Shown: positions 1 through 10,150 of the stretch, one piece after another
How the letters are laid out: every line of letters starts with the position of its first letter
Position numbering within the stretch: position 1 is the first letter of the stretch
From: Diadema setosum
Lineage: Eukaryota > Echinodermata > Echinoidea > Diadematoida > Diadematidae
Length of the DNA: 64,000 nt
Assembly (NCBI RefSeq): GCF_964275005.1
Contig: NC_092696.1
Coordinates: forward strand, 25,116,972 to 25,180,971
Reading direction: 5' to 3'
Notes under the pieces: generated by a model
Databases searched by the model: none
What the model was told of the DNA's origin: nothing
The model's input: the letters and a program-made list of their open reading frames with translations, nothing else
Translations under genes and position numbers: made by a program

Positions 1-109
1 ATTAACGTCATTGCCCTCATGACATCACATGCTATAAAGCAACACTAGGGGCGGGGGTATTAATCACCTTCAGTGATAATTCTAGTTAATTTCGTGTATT
101 TTTCTTTGT

Positions 110-205
110 TACTTGTACCTGTTTATTGTATTGATATTGTGTTATTTTGTGTATGTAAATGTTTTGCATTGTTGGAAATTAAATAAATGAAATGGAGGGA
201 CAAGA
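110..205 (+). repeat. Dispersed ATTTC-tail repeat, 3' end fragment
   Basis: The stretch GTGTATGTAAATG followed by TTTTGCATTGTTGG and an AAATAAATGAAATGG tail matches, in reverse complement, the start of the copy at about 12605-12660. The same family recurs near 36.7, 40.5 and 53.6 kb. The tail on the sense strand resembles (GAAAT)n, as at the 3' end of a SINE or LINE. The 5' limit is not visible. It could alternatively be a 3' UTR end, since AATAAA is present. Confidence 0.4.
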
Positions 206-1003
206 ATCATACCCCTTGGAATTGCTGGTTTAAAGTTCACCAACTTTTTTGATAATTTCATAGCAGTTGGTAGGCAAGAAATAATGAACTTTCAGGAGAT
301 GTCTGTAAATACTGAGTAAAATGGGCATTTCCCGCATCTATGCTAGAGGCAAGATGATGACCCATCTCAACAAAGTACATGTTCGAATTCTTTTGTGACT
401 TGACTCGATCATTTTCCAACTCGTTATCAATGTATGAATTGCATGTATCATTATGGGATTTTTTTTTTTTAACCCAGTATATGAAATGTTAACTGTATTA
501 GAAGGAAAAATTATATAAATTTTATGTGATTCAATTTTCTGTGAGTAAAAAAGTTTTTCGAGAAAGTTGTATCACTGAAGTAAATTTATTTTTTATAATA
601 AAGGTATTTTGAGTACTCGTATTGTGATAATAATTTACTCTTCAGATCAAATTTATATGATTTATTACGGGTATTTATGGGTTGCATTATGCCTTTGGTT
701 ATCCAAGGTTTTGTTATGCCCGTTTGTTTTTATAAGGGTTAGTGGTATATTTTTCTCATGTAAGTCAATTAACCTTGATATAAATATATCAGAGGCACTG
801 TGGGTATTGGACTACTGGAACACCTCTGACTAGCCTTCATTTACCAGATCAGAAATTAAAAGTTTGATATTCGAGAGGTTTCTTTCTGTACATTTGTTTG
901 TGTGGTGGTATAGGTAAGGAAAATACAAGAAGCGTACAAAATAGGACGTCACAAAGAACAAAGAGAAAACACGTCACAATCAAGGGGGTAGAAAATCGCA
1001 GAT
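206..1003. other. AT-rich stretch, no feature seen
   Basis: I see no gene, terminal repeat or conserved motif. The 74-codon frame at 609-833 is hydrophobic and AT-driven, with no recognisable domain. A poly-T run lies near 460. Confidence 0.5.
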
Positions 1004-1006
1004 GAG

Positions 1007-1048
1007 GGAGAGAGAGAGAGAGAGAGAGAAAGAAAGAAAGAAAGAAGG
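1007..1048. repeat. (AG)n then (GAAA)n microsatellite
   Basis: About ten AG units run directly into GAAA units. The array directly abuts the 3' end of the Penelope-like element on the minus strand, so it may be its insertion target or tail. Confidence 0.9.
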
Positions 1049-1049
1049 A

Positions 1050-1346
1050 TTATTCCCTAACGGGGAAAGAACGGAAAGAAACATTCAGTCCATTGGGTTG
1101 AAGGCAGCCGAGGCGATGGATTAGTTGTTCTTCTCGTAGTTTGCGGACTTCGTCTGTGCCACCATGACAGGTCGTCATTACACCGATCTTTAGGTGATTA
1201 ATGGTGTGCCCGGGCAGGTTGAAGTGCTGGGCCACTGAAGTCCCGGTGTATTGAGCCTTACTGATCGGAGGTGTTCGGTTGCGCGATCTGCTAGTCTCCG
1301 TTTCGTCTGTCCTATGTACATGTAGATCTTGTGGCAGGCTGTACAA
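1050..1346 (-). pseudogene. Penelope-type GIY-YIG endonuclease, C-terminal part
   Basis: This frame continues the endonuclease after the frameshift near 1245. VAQHFNLPGHTINHLKIGV is followed by KLREEQLIHRL, which holds the acidic residue expected of the GIY-YIG fold, then QPNGLNVSF, the usual Pro-x-Gly-Leu-Asn end of these proteins. Only the part downstream of about 1245 is meaningful; the first 30 or so residues of the frame are out-of-frame RT sequence. The stop at 1050 looks like the natural end of the protein. Confidence 0.85.
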
Positions 1347-2680
1347 GTGATCGCGTAGATCACATTCTCAACGGTACAGGTGAACCGATCGCGAACAACC
1401 CAGGTGTATTTAGGGCCTTTGATGTGTGCTGCTCCATCCACATGGCTGCATGTGTTGCACCTTCTCCTTCCACATGGTTGGGTACCGCATCCCAAATCTG
1501 CTTCAGACTGTGCCTGGACCTTCAACCCCGTGTGGACCAACAGATCCCGCAGACTCCGGTCCTTTTTGTATGCTACGAGAGGAGGATCTTTGAAGATTTT
1601 CCTGGTGGATGCATCTTGTAAGATGTGTGTGTTGTCCATAATGGTAGAAACGAGCTTTTGCGTTGATGGGTGATATGTCAGCACTAGTGGTACTCTGTCG
1701 CTGTTATGTTGTCTCCTGGGCTTCAGGGCTTCTTGCCGGCTCAGGCTAGAAACTTTTCTTGTCGCCTTCTTGACAACCTGTTTAGGGTAGCCACGCCGTT
1801 CAAAGAAACCGTCCATTTCATGCGATTTCTGTTGGAAGTCTTCATCATCACTGCTGAGACGGCGGAGTCTAGTGAGTTGGGAGAACAGAATTGAGCGTTT
1901 GCAGCTGGGTGGGTGAGATGATGAGTAGTTCACATAGCAATGCGCATCAGCAGGCTTGTATTGTACGCTTGTCTTTATGCGATCTCCTTCTAGGCTGAGT
2001 TTAATGTCCAGGAATGCGATCGAGTCTGCGGAAATTTCATGTGTGAATTTCAGTGAGTTATGGAAGTTGTTGAAGTGGTTGATCAGCTCATTCAGTTGTT
2101 CGAGGGTGCAGGATGCAACTCCGACGTAGTCGTCAATGTACCTCTTTAGAAGAAGCGGTTTGGAGCCTTGGAAACTCCTTATAATTTCCTCCTCGATGAA
2201 GCCTACGAAAAGGCAGGCGTACGAAGGGCCCATTTTAGTTCCCATGGCAACTCCCTTCTTCTGATGGTAGAAATTTCCATTGAACTGGAAGGTGGAAAGT
2301 CCCAGCACTAGTTCCGCAAGGCTCAGGATGGTGGTGTCATCTGGCCGGTCAGGAGACTGGAACTTCAGCAAGAAATGCTTTATTGCCCGTATTCCCTCGT
2401 CCTGAGGGATATTAGTGTAGAGAGAAGAAACATCCATGGTAAACAGATATTGTGGGCCTTGTGCTGAGAGCTTCAGAGTTTCAAAGATACGGAGGGCGTC
2501 CGAAGAGTCCTTCACGTATGTATCCAGCTGTGCAACAAGAGGGGAGAGTATGTCATTTAGGTACTGGCTTATCAGCTCTGTCGGGCGTCCTATGGTTGAA
2601 ACTATTGGTCTGCCGGGGTTGCCCTCTTTGTGGATTTTAGGAAGAAGGTAGAAGGTTGAAACGCGAGGGACTTTTGACAA
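1190..2680 (-). pseudogene. Penelope-type reverse transcriptase + GIY-YIG N-half
   Basis: A 496-codon open frame. Visible motifs in order: FYLLPKIHK and GRPIVS (residues about 10-28), motif A DVSSLYTNI (83-91), motif B GVAMGTKMGPSYA (143-155), the catalytic YIDDY (181-185), and FLDIKL (223-228). A Cys-rich linker C-x4-C-x4-C-x2-C follows (about 398-411), then the GIY-like IYAITC (441-446) and YIGQTKRRLADR (455-466). Family knowledge: this RT copies element RNA at a nick made by the GIY-YIG domain. The upstream fingers portion of the RT is missing, so the first Met is not a real start. The frame leaves the endonuclease after VRLN, where a one-base indel shifts it. The linker between GIY and YIG carries an extra Met-Tyr from a short TACATG duplication. 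Highly confident in the family, confident that it is broken. Confidence 0.92.
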
Positions 2681-2681
2681 C

Positions 2682-2960
2682 TTAGGTTCGATGCCGATAA
2701 TGAGAGAGCGTTACTCCTGATAAGCTCCGTAACTGTGTACGCTTCGGTTGTAGAGATTCAAACGAAGGACGTGATTGTTGTTGGGTAAGATCCGCCGAGT
2801 CATTTATTCCACGGTCAGCTTGATCAGATTCACTGTTCTTATGGGCAAAGTGTGCTTTCAGCCGTAGACGACGTGCGAAGCTCTCGAAGTCACGTCGAAC
2901 CTCGAAATCATCATCCACTGATTTCCGTCTTGGAACAAAATGCATCAGCTTGTCCAACAT
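2682..2960 (-). pseudogene. Penelope-type N-terminal domain fragment
   Basis: A 92-codon frame carrying KLMHFVPRRK and then DFESFARRLRLKAHF. This matches the pattern at the N-terminus of Penelope-like proteins: a Phe-x-Pro segment, then Asp-x-x-x-Phe-x-Arg-Arg-x-Arg-Leu. After about residue 75 it should run into the RT fingers region, but instead the sequence jumps to the FYLLPKIHK block within a few codons. I infer an internal deletion of a few hundred bases near 2690-2750. It shares orientation and order with the RT frame, so they are one element. Confidence 0.7.
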
Positions 2961-3140
2961 AATAGGCCTACACTGTATAGCAATTCATGGAACTCATATT
3001 CAAACGATGAATGAGCCTATTGTACGTAGACCAGCTGACCAGAATGGTTCGTCAATCAACACTTGGCATGCTTGGGGTAGCATCTATTTCACTCTTTTGC
3101 ACTGAACGCGTTAACAAACTTTATTTTTAATATTGCCAAA

Positions 3141-3148
3141 CGCCAGGC
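3141..3148. repeat. 8-bp target duplication, left (CGCCAGGC)
   Basis: Identical to 5815-5822 on the other side of the hAT-type element. Eight-base duplications are the hallmark of the hAT superfamily. Confidence 0.75.
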
Positions 3149-3184
3149 CAACGGCGTAGCCAGGATTTCATCTTAGGGGGGGCG

Positions 3185-4855
3185 GTTAGTATGCGAGGGA
3201 GCGAAGCGACCGAGCCCGAGCGAGCGGAGCGAGCGAGGGGGGGGGGGGGAGGGTGTGGGAGGGGGGTGTCCCCCCTCCCACGGTAAGAACTTTTTTGCAT
3301 TTTGATGTTGCAAATGGTGCAATTTGATATATGTTTTTGCGCGTTTTATCGACGTGAAACAGTCCCACTTGTTTAAGGTAGCAGTATATTTTAGTGTAGA
3401 TTATTATTGAACAATTTGCCTATAACATGGTATAATTTAAATACACTTCTTGTATTAATTCTGTTCACTGAATATCATGAACGCGACTGAACCCGAGCGA
3501 GCGGAGCGAGCGAGGGGGGAGGGGGTGTCCCCCCTCCCACGGTAAGAACTTTTTGCATTTTGATGTTGCAAATGGTGCAATTTGATGCATGTTTTTGCGC
3601 GTTTTATCGACGTGAAACATTCCCACTTGTTTATGGTAGCAGTATAATTTAGTGTAGTTTATTGTTGAACATTTTGCCTATAAAATGGTATTTTTAGATA
3701 CACTTCTTGTATTAATGCTTTTCACTGAATATCATGAACGCAACTGAACCCGAGCGAGCCCGAGCGAGCGAGGGGGGAGGGGAGGGTGTGGGAGGGGGGT
3801 GTCCCCCCTCCCACGATAAGAACTTTTTGCATTTTGATGTTGCAAATGGTGCAATTTGATGCATGTTTTTGCGCGTTTTATCGACGTGAAACAGTCCCAC
3901 CTGTTTAAGGTAGCAGTATATTTTAGTGTAGATTATTATTGAACAATTTGCCTATAAAATGGTATAATTCAAATACACTTCTTGTATTAATTCTTTTCAC
4001 TGAATATCATGAACGCGACTGAACCCGAGCGAGCGGAGCGAGCGGAGCGAGCGAGGGGGTAGGGGAGGGTGTGGGAGGGGGGTTTCCGCCCTCCCACGGT
4101 GAGAACTTTTTACATTTTGATTTTGCAAATGATGCAATTTGATGCATGTATTTGCGTGTTTTAAGGACGTGAAACAGTCCCACTTGTTTAAGATTGCAGT
4201 ATATTTTAGCGTAGATTATTATTGAACAATTTGCCTATAAAATGGTATAATTCCAATACACTTCTTGTATTGATTCTTTTCACTGAATATCATGAACGCG
4301 ACTGAACCCGAGCGAGCGGAGCGAACGAGGGGGGAGGGGAGGGTGTGGGAGGGGGGTGTCCCCCCTCCCACGGTAAGAACTTTTTGCATTTTGATTTTGC
4401 AAATGGTGCAATTTGATGCATGTTTTTGCGCGTTTTATCGACGTGAAACAGTCCCACTTGTTTAAGGTAGCAGTATATTTTAGTGTAGATTATTATTGAG
4501 CAATTTGCCTATAAAATGATATAATTTAGATACACTTCTTGTATTAATTCTTTTCACTGTATATCACGAACTCGACTGAACCCGAGCGAGCGGAGCGAGC
4601 GAGGGGAGCGAGCGAGGGGGTAGGGGAGGGTGTGGGAGGGGGGTGTCCCCCCTCCTACGGTGAGAACTTTTTGCATTTTGATGTTGCAAATGGTGCAATT
4701 TGATGCATGTTTTTGCGTGTTTTAACGAGTTGAAACAGTCCCACTTGTTTAAGGTTGCAGTATATTTTAGTCTAAATTATTATTGAACAATTTGCCTATA
4801 AAACAGTATAATTCAAACACACTAGTCTTCTTGTATTAATTCTTACACTGAATAT
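3185..4855. repeat. Tandem array, six well-conserved 259-287-bp monomers
   Basis: Each monomer has an ACCCGAGCGAGCGGAGCGAG block, a hairpin-like GGGAGGGGGG..CCCCCCTCCC block, GGTAAGAACTTTTTGCATTT, TTATCGACGTGAAACAGTCC, and an AT-rich end with CTTCTTGTATTAATTCTT. The anchor CGGTAAGAAC or its variant falls at about 3281, 3540, 3814, 4097, 4371 and 4658. Neighbouring copies differ by scattered substitutions and small indels in the GAGC-rich block. Confidence 0.9.
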
Positions 4856-5680
4856 CATGAACGCTGTCTGTTCAGCAATCAAACAGAAAAAAGCATGCAC
4901 ACGAGGGTGTAGATAGGGGCATATCCCCTCCCACACGAAGGTGATTTTGCGTTTTCAGACCTGAAATTCAGCGATCTGGTGCAAATTTTTGGTGCAACAC
5001 TTTTTCATCGAAGTGTTAAAATCACGGAATTTAGCTCTTATTCCGATTGTGCACCATCTGTGCGTATGACATATAAAGTCTAGTGAGGTAGAACTTAGGG
5101 GAAGGGGGATTCCCCCTCCCGCCCGCGGAGCTTTTGCGTTTTTAGAATTGAAATAAAGCGATCTTGGTATAGCCACAGTCTACTTCTTTGCATGGCGAGG
5201 GGGGGGGGGGGGGGCGAGCAGGGAGAAGGCGTTGGCGAGTGTTATCTCCACTCTTCCCTTCCGATGGAGCTTTTATCTTTTTAAGGTTGAAATTGAGATA
5301 TCTTGTATACGCATAATACGCATATTTGATGGAATCAACATTTGGGTAATCAAAAAAAAAAAAAAAAAAAACTGATGGGGGGGGGGGCTGAGGGAGGAAA
5401 GGGTCGATTAAAAGGGGAAATTCCCCTTATACATGAGGGAACCTTCAGTTTTCGGAATATTAGTGAAAAGTCTTGTGCACTCAGAATTATTCAGAATTTT
5501 TTGTAAATCTAAAAAGTGTACTTAGCTAGGGAAAGAGGCATAGAGGGGGAGGGTTTGGGAGGGGGATACCCCCTCCCAAGCACGAGAGATTTTGCATATT
5601 TTGAATTGAAATTCAACGATCTGGTGCACACTTTGAGTGAAATATTAAAAAAAAATATATATCTTATTTGATGAAAGGTT
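4856..5680. repeat. Degenerate continuation of the array (about five monomers)
   Basis: CCCCTCCC followed by a CG-x-x-G(A/G) step, TTTTGC-TTTT and TTGAAAT..CGATCTGGTGCA recurs near 4925, 5110, 5255, 5425 and 5570. The spacing is shorter (about 140-185 bp) and divergence is high compared with the six monomers to the left. Poly-G runs at 5199-5214 and 5377-5387 and a poly-A run near 5350-5370 interrupt it. Confidence 0.65.
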
Positions 5681-5814
5681 GCAAAGGAGACCCGCTTCAT
5701 GTGCATGCATACAGTATACACACATTTTTTTTTTCCGCCTCCCAAATCCTCGGTCCAAATCTTAGGGGGGCGACTGCCCCCATCGCCCCCCCCCCCCCCC
5801 TGGCTACGCCAGTG

Positions 5815-5822
5815 CGCCAGGC
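5815..5822. repeat. 8-bp target duplication, right (CGCCAGGC)
   Basis: Partner of 3141-3148, directly after the right terminal repeat of the hAT element. Confidence 0.75.
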
Positions 5823-6393
5823 TTACTGCCAGGTGGATGTACTGGCAAGCACCATTTATAACGTTTACAATACATAAATAATCATAACATCACAGATGCT
5901 TATCTCGGTGAATTTAAAAACCAACACGTCTGTTAGTACAAATGGCCCGTTTTTCTGTTCATGCTCAAACTGGAGCCCGGAACTGGCTTATCAAGTTAAA
6001 AAAAAAATGCATTTCTTGAGACAATTCGTTGCCAAGTTTTACGCTAGGCCGTGTAATACATGACACCGTATGTACGTGTAATTATGTTTTACATGTTAAT
6101 TCTAACATTTCAGTCAGTGATTTGTGAGTGGCGGGTATGCTAGTAATAGACCAGTTCTGTAATGTATTTACATTAATTTTTTATGCATGCTTTGTTTTTA
6201 AAAAAAAAAATTGTCTTTAAAACAAAGCTTGCCGGAGACTTGCCCTACCTAGCAACAGCTGAGCAAATTCCTGCCTATGGAACTTAATGGGAGGGAGCAG
6301 GTTAATGACATAGTCCGTTACTAGGCTGTCATAGAAAAAGAAACATCCATAAATATTGTATGTAATAAATTGCAGAAACGTTCCACCAACAAG
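5823..6393. other. No gene; one A/T-rich hairpin
   Basis: Only a near-perfect inverted repeat stands out: GCTTTGTTTTTAAA (6189-6202) against TTTAAAACAAAGC (6216-6228), flanking an A-run. Otherwise I see nothing. Confidence 0.5.
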
Positions 6394-6759
6394 GCGTTTT
6401 CACATCAGCCCGATAGAAATCCAAGCTCGAGATATTTTTCGCGATCGCAAATTAGCGAGCTATTTCATTTCCTATTCACATCAGCCCGAAGAGAATTAGC
6501 CCGATTTTTTTTTTTTTTTTTTTTTTTGGATTTCTTGGGGCGATTTCACATTATCAAATAGCGCGCTAGTTCGCATATTATCCCGCAAATTCAGAAATTT
6601 CCCGAGTTGGACTCGAGAAATTTTCTCGATCAGAGCGATAAAATTAGCGAGCTAATTTGTATTCACATTATCAAATAGCGCGCTATTTCGTGATCGGGTT
6701 AATTTCCCAGGTCAGAAAATAGCGCGCTATTTCGAAACATCGGGCTGATGTGAAAACGC
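6394..6759. mobile_element. 366-bp miniature inverted-repeat element with five TAGCGMGCTA palindromes
   Basis: The 21-bp ends (beginning GCGTTTTCACATCAGCCC) are perfect inverted copies at 6394-6414 and 6739-6759. A partial internal copy of the end (TTCACATCAGCCCGA) lies near 6476. Ten-base palindromes TAGCGAGCTA or TAGCGCGCTA occur at 6453, 6559, 6645, 6676 and 6720, two of them after an identical CACATTATCAAA lead-in. No clear target duplication is seen. A poly-T run of about 23 lies at 6506-6528. The superfamily is undetermined. Confidence 0.8.
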
Positions 6760-9042
6760 ATATTGACACGCTTTTCCATTTCAAGGCCAGGGTGGCGCAT
6801 TCCCTAAACTATGCTGACCACTATAGGAGAGTGTAACATTTTGCATATCAGTGAACATGTGTTTCGGATCGAGCAAAAAGGCCAGAAAATGTCACCGACT
6901 ACCAATGCCACGTACAACGTGCAAAATAGACGGACATTTTGTGAATAAAGCACTTAGCACTTGGACAGCATTTTGATATATTTTTCTTTTCCTTGGACAA
7001 GATGACAGCAGACTATGGGCACTTGAGCCAAGAATGAAAGAACAAGATACTTAGTATACAATAGATGTTCTGTAGTCTTTAGTTCAGCCTAAACTGTGAT
7101 GATATCGTTGGGACCTGGTACCTGCTTAGCTGCTTCTCCACTGTAAAAAATGAAATATGACGCTGATATATTTCGGAAATGTCGGGTATACATCCTCATA
7201 CTGTATGCCAGCAGTGTAGTGAGGATTATAGGTTGCGAGGAATAGGTTTGGGATGGGATCTACAATTATAATGATTATCCCGAATGGGACTCTGTCGGCA
7301 CTGCAAATTATTTTCCATCAAATGGAGAAATGTACTTGTATATACAGTACGATGTACATTTAATTCAACTGAATCTATTCTAATGGACAGAAATCGCATG
7401 ATCCCTTTACATTTCGTTCCCTCCCAAATGTCACGAAATATCAAAATATCAAAAGGCAGGTCTTTCTTAGCATATGAAGCCTACTGACTGTATGGTTCCA
7501 TGTCTGGTAACTGGGATTTATAAGTATTTTTTTTTTATTTCCATGTAAAATGATGACTTCTATTGTGTTAACGGTGATCGATGTGGACAACATCGCGTAG
7601 TCGTCGTGTTCTCCAAAAAAAAAAAAAAAACCAAACAAACAAACAAACTATCGTTAGTCACATTCTTTATACCATCCGAGGTTGCGACAGAAATTGAAGG
7701 AAGTGGCAATTGTTTCAATACCTACTATTTTTCTCGCATCCTACATCTATACACCTAAGTTTAGTGCATGTCTGAACAAAGCATAATTACAGCTACATTC
7801 TGCTACGGTGCTTCTCATCCAAGCCTGTTCCGCAGCTAATTGGTGTTTGATAATTTTTAACTTTTTCCATTTTATTGTCAACCTTTGCCGTGGATGATAG
7901 ATGCCCGTTTACTGTTAACTCCTTGGAAAATCCTACCAGATGGATTATAGATTATTTATGTATCTAACTGGATCGTTTCGTACTGTGGTTGTAGTACCAC
8001 TGAATATCAATAATGGCCACCAGTTCTGATAATCTAATGATATGTAATACATGTCTATAGAGGGCGGTTTTGAATTTCTCTTTAGACAGACGACAGCAAC
8101 GTGATTCCTCCACCATGAGCTGTTATGACAAATGCAGTAAACACGGGGTCGAGAGTTTCTGGATCTTACTGACTGCCTGTGGCGGATTTTGACATTAAAG
8201 ATCAGTCAGTGTTCACAGCAATGAATTAGAATGTTATTCGTAGGTCCACAGTGGTTCGCAGAGAAAAGCGCGGGCATCCTTGCCCGGCGTTAACAAAAGA
8301 GCACCGTCTGCAACTCTGTAGCCTCTTCAATCAGAAAGCTATTGAAGATGCACCTGCACACTCTGACCAGGGAGGTGAACACCTCCCTGCTCTGACCTTA
8401 CCACTGCTTGTGTAATGCACATCATTCTATTCACAGCTACACATTATCACGTACAGTTGCCATCTTCGAGATTTCAAAGAACGGGGCCTTAGTTTGTCAG
8501 TATACTAGGCAGACATAGTATCACCCCTCCCCTCCACTTCTCGATACTCCAATCAGTCAAAATTCGCCAAGTAACATGCATTTAAAATCACCTCCCCTTA
8601 GCATCCCTTCCCCGACTGTAGTAAGAACGATTACAAGGGCAAAGCTTCATGCAAGCTTTTGCGACTGACGGCTTTGCAGTCCTTTTACAAATTGTGTAAA
8701 TACGAAGCATTATACACACAAATGCATATATCAAGTGCGACAATGAATGAAAAGAAAGAAATGCCTCAAGTTGGTTACCCTAAAATTTTGTCATAACAAC
8801 TATGTTATAGATGTATCAAATTGGTAATTACAACCTCTATTCCCAAACGAAAGTTTCAATGCTATAGGTCATAGCAATACGACAATGATTTCTTGGAAAC
8901 GGTGCTCTTTTTCCTTTTGATTTTCTTCAAACAGCATAAAGAAGTTGTTTGCATATTAGTGTGATGACGATGATGATGTTAGCACCTCATTTGCATTTGG
9001 CGCTGTTTTAGAACCTTAAATATATCTGTAAAGCATCTATTA
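6760..9042. other. 2.3 kb without a recognisable gene
   Basis: Mixed AT-rich sequence. Short frames at 7226-7638 show no domain and overlap on both strands. A poly-A run with AAAC units lies at 7615-7650. The only structured item is the small palindrome at 8368-8389, listed separately. Confidence 0.5.
8368..8389. repeat. Short palindrome CAGGGAGGTG-AA-CACCTCCCTG
   Basis: Ten-base perfect arms with a 2-base centre. It shares the GGAGGT...ACCTCC core with the palindromes at 36325 and 36392, suggesting one family of tiny inverted repeats. Confidence 0.6.
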
Positions 9043-9209
9043 CAGTGAACTCCCGTTAAGAACACGGTTACAACGAAATAAAAAATTCAGGCCCCAACAT
9101 TACATCCGCTTTATATTTTTCTTGTTCATTTGTTCGGTTGTAGCGAAATTTCGATATAACGACAGAAAACTGCTGGTCCAGAGGACTTCGTTAGAACGGG
9201 AGTCAACTG
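9043..9209. mobile_element. pogo/Tc1-mariner-like miniature element
   Basis: The left end CAGTGAACTCCCGTTAAGAA and the inverted right end (TTCGTTAGAACGGGAGTCAACTG, given as two parts TTCGTTAGAACG and GGGAGTCAACTG) pair over about 20 bases. CAGT..ACTCCCGTTATAACGA ends with a TA duplication are characteristic of pogo-type elements. TA precedes the left end; CA follows the right end, so one side has probably mutated. No transposase. Confidence 0.65.
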
Positions 9210-9824
9210 CACAAAACTTCATCATTATGTAAGACATATAAAACCTGAACATTTTATGCCTTCTCAATTCAAGTAACATTTTCAACTGTAGGAGGCTTTT
9301 ACAATTTGTGTATATACTCTATTCATTTAAGCCAGCTCGAACTTAGAGTGGAATGTTACTTTAAAGTTATAAAGAAGAAAACACTTCAGTCAAAATCGAG
9401 TAGCTTCAAAGGCAGTGGTCACACAGCCTCAGGAAGACTTGGTGAAATAACACGCATCATCGTTTCATCAGTTCCTGGCGGTTAGGTCTATATTGCAGGT
9501 GAAATGAAATAAGGACAGCTTGAAACAGAATACTAGTAAGTTTCAACGTGTCAGCGTTTCTTGTCAAAGTACTCGGGATCAAGCTATTGGAATCATCAAT
9601 TCTGCTCTTTCCATTTTAAATTTTCTATGATGTGGAAAAGTCTGCTTGCATGCTGTGGTTTCATTATTGAGCCAGCAGATTTTTTTAAATATTTTTTTAG
9701 CCCCATTTGTTTGTGTTTCGTTGTCTTTGTGTGTGCTTGTATATGGTTACTTTATTTGTTGGTGATTACTTGTATTTATTTGAGAGCAGTGTTCATCTGC
9801 CACTTAGCTTTCTCTTCCAGAAGA
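9210..9824. other. No feature seen
   Basis: A 96-codon frame at 9561-9851 runs into the GATA array and is hydrophobic, with no recognisable domain or signal for splicing that I could support. Confidence 0.45.
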
Positions 9825-9838
9825 GAGATAGATAGATT

Positions 9839-9926
<88 letters not shown>

Positions 9927-9933
9927 GATAGAT

Positions 9934-9974
<41 letters not shown>

Positions 9975-9975
9975 C

Positions 9976-10036
<61 letters not shown>

Positions 10037-10058
10037 TTAGATAGATAGATAAATAGAT

Positions 10059-10109
<51 letters not shown>

Positions 10110-10150
10110 TACAGATAGATAGATAGATATATAGATATATAGATAGATAG
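9825..10150. repeat. (GATA)n array, about 325 bp
   Basis: Roughly 80 GATA units with occasional GACA, GATAA and GATATA variants. It gives long Ile/Tyr/Leu/Ser-repeat open frames on the minus strand that are not proteins. It is followed by GAGGGAGG-type purine sequence. Confidence 0.95.

Larger units (their letters stand above)
1050..2960 (-). mobile_element. Decayed Penelope-like retroelement
   Basis: Three minus-strand pieces in the right order make up a Penelope-like element: an N-terminal fragment (2682-2960), a reverse transcriptase core with a Cys-rich linker and the start of a GIY-YIG domain (1190-2680), and the rest of the GIY-YIG domain in another frame (1050-1346). The combination of a telomerase-related RT with a C-terminal GIY-YIG endonuclease is diagnostic of this retroelement class. 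Element ends and target duplications are not visible. A coding gap near 2700 and a frameshift near 1245 make this copy non-functional. Confidence 0.9.
3149..5814. mobile_element. Non-autonomous hAT element with internal tandem array
   Basis: The left end CAACGGCGTAGCCAGG (3149-3164) is inverted at the right end CCTGGCTACGCCAGTG (5799-5814), 14 of 16 matching, and both are bordered by the 8-bp CGCCAGGC. CA[GC]TGGCGTAGCCAGG-type ends with 8-bp duplications are typical of hAT transposons in animals. No transposase is present. The interior is almost entirely a tandem array of roughly 150-290-bp monomers. Short minus-strand frames with Pro-rich segments inside it are products of the repeated CCCTCCC/GGGAGGG blocks and not genes. 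Confidence 0.8.

Noticed and set aside
3186..3900. Two similar 60-62-codon minus-strand frames beginning with the same MGLFHVDKTRKN segment, as if paralogous genes
   Set aside because: They are the same stretch of successive tandem monomers inside the hAT element. The frame is not kept in all monomers.
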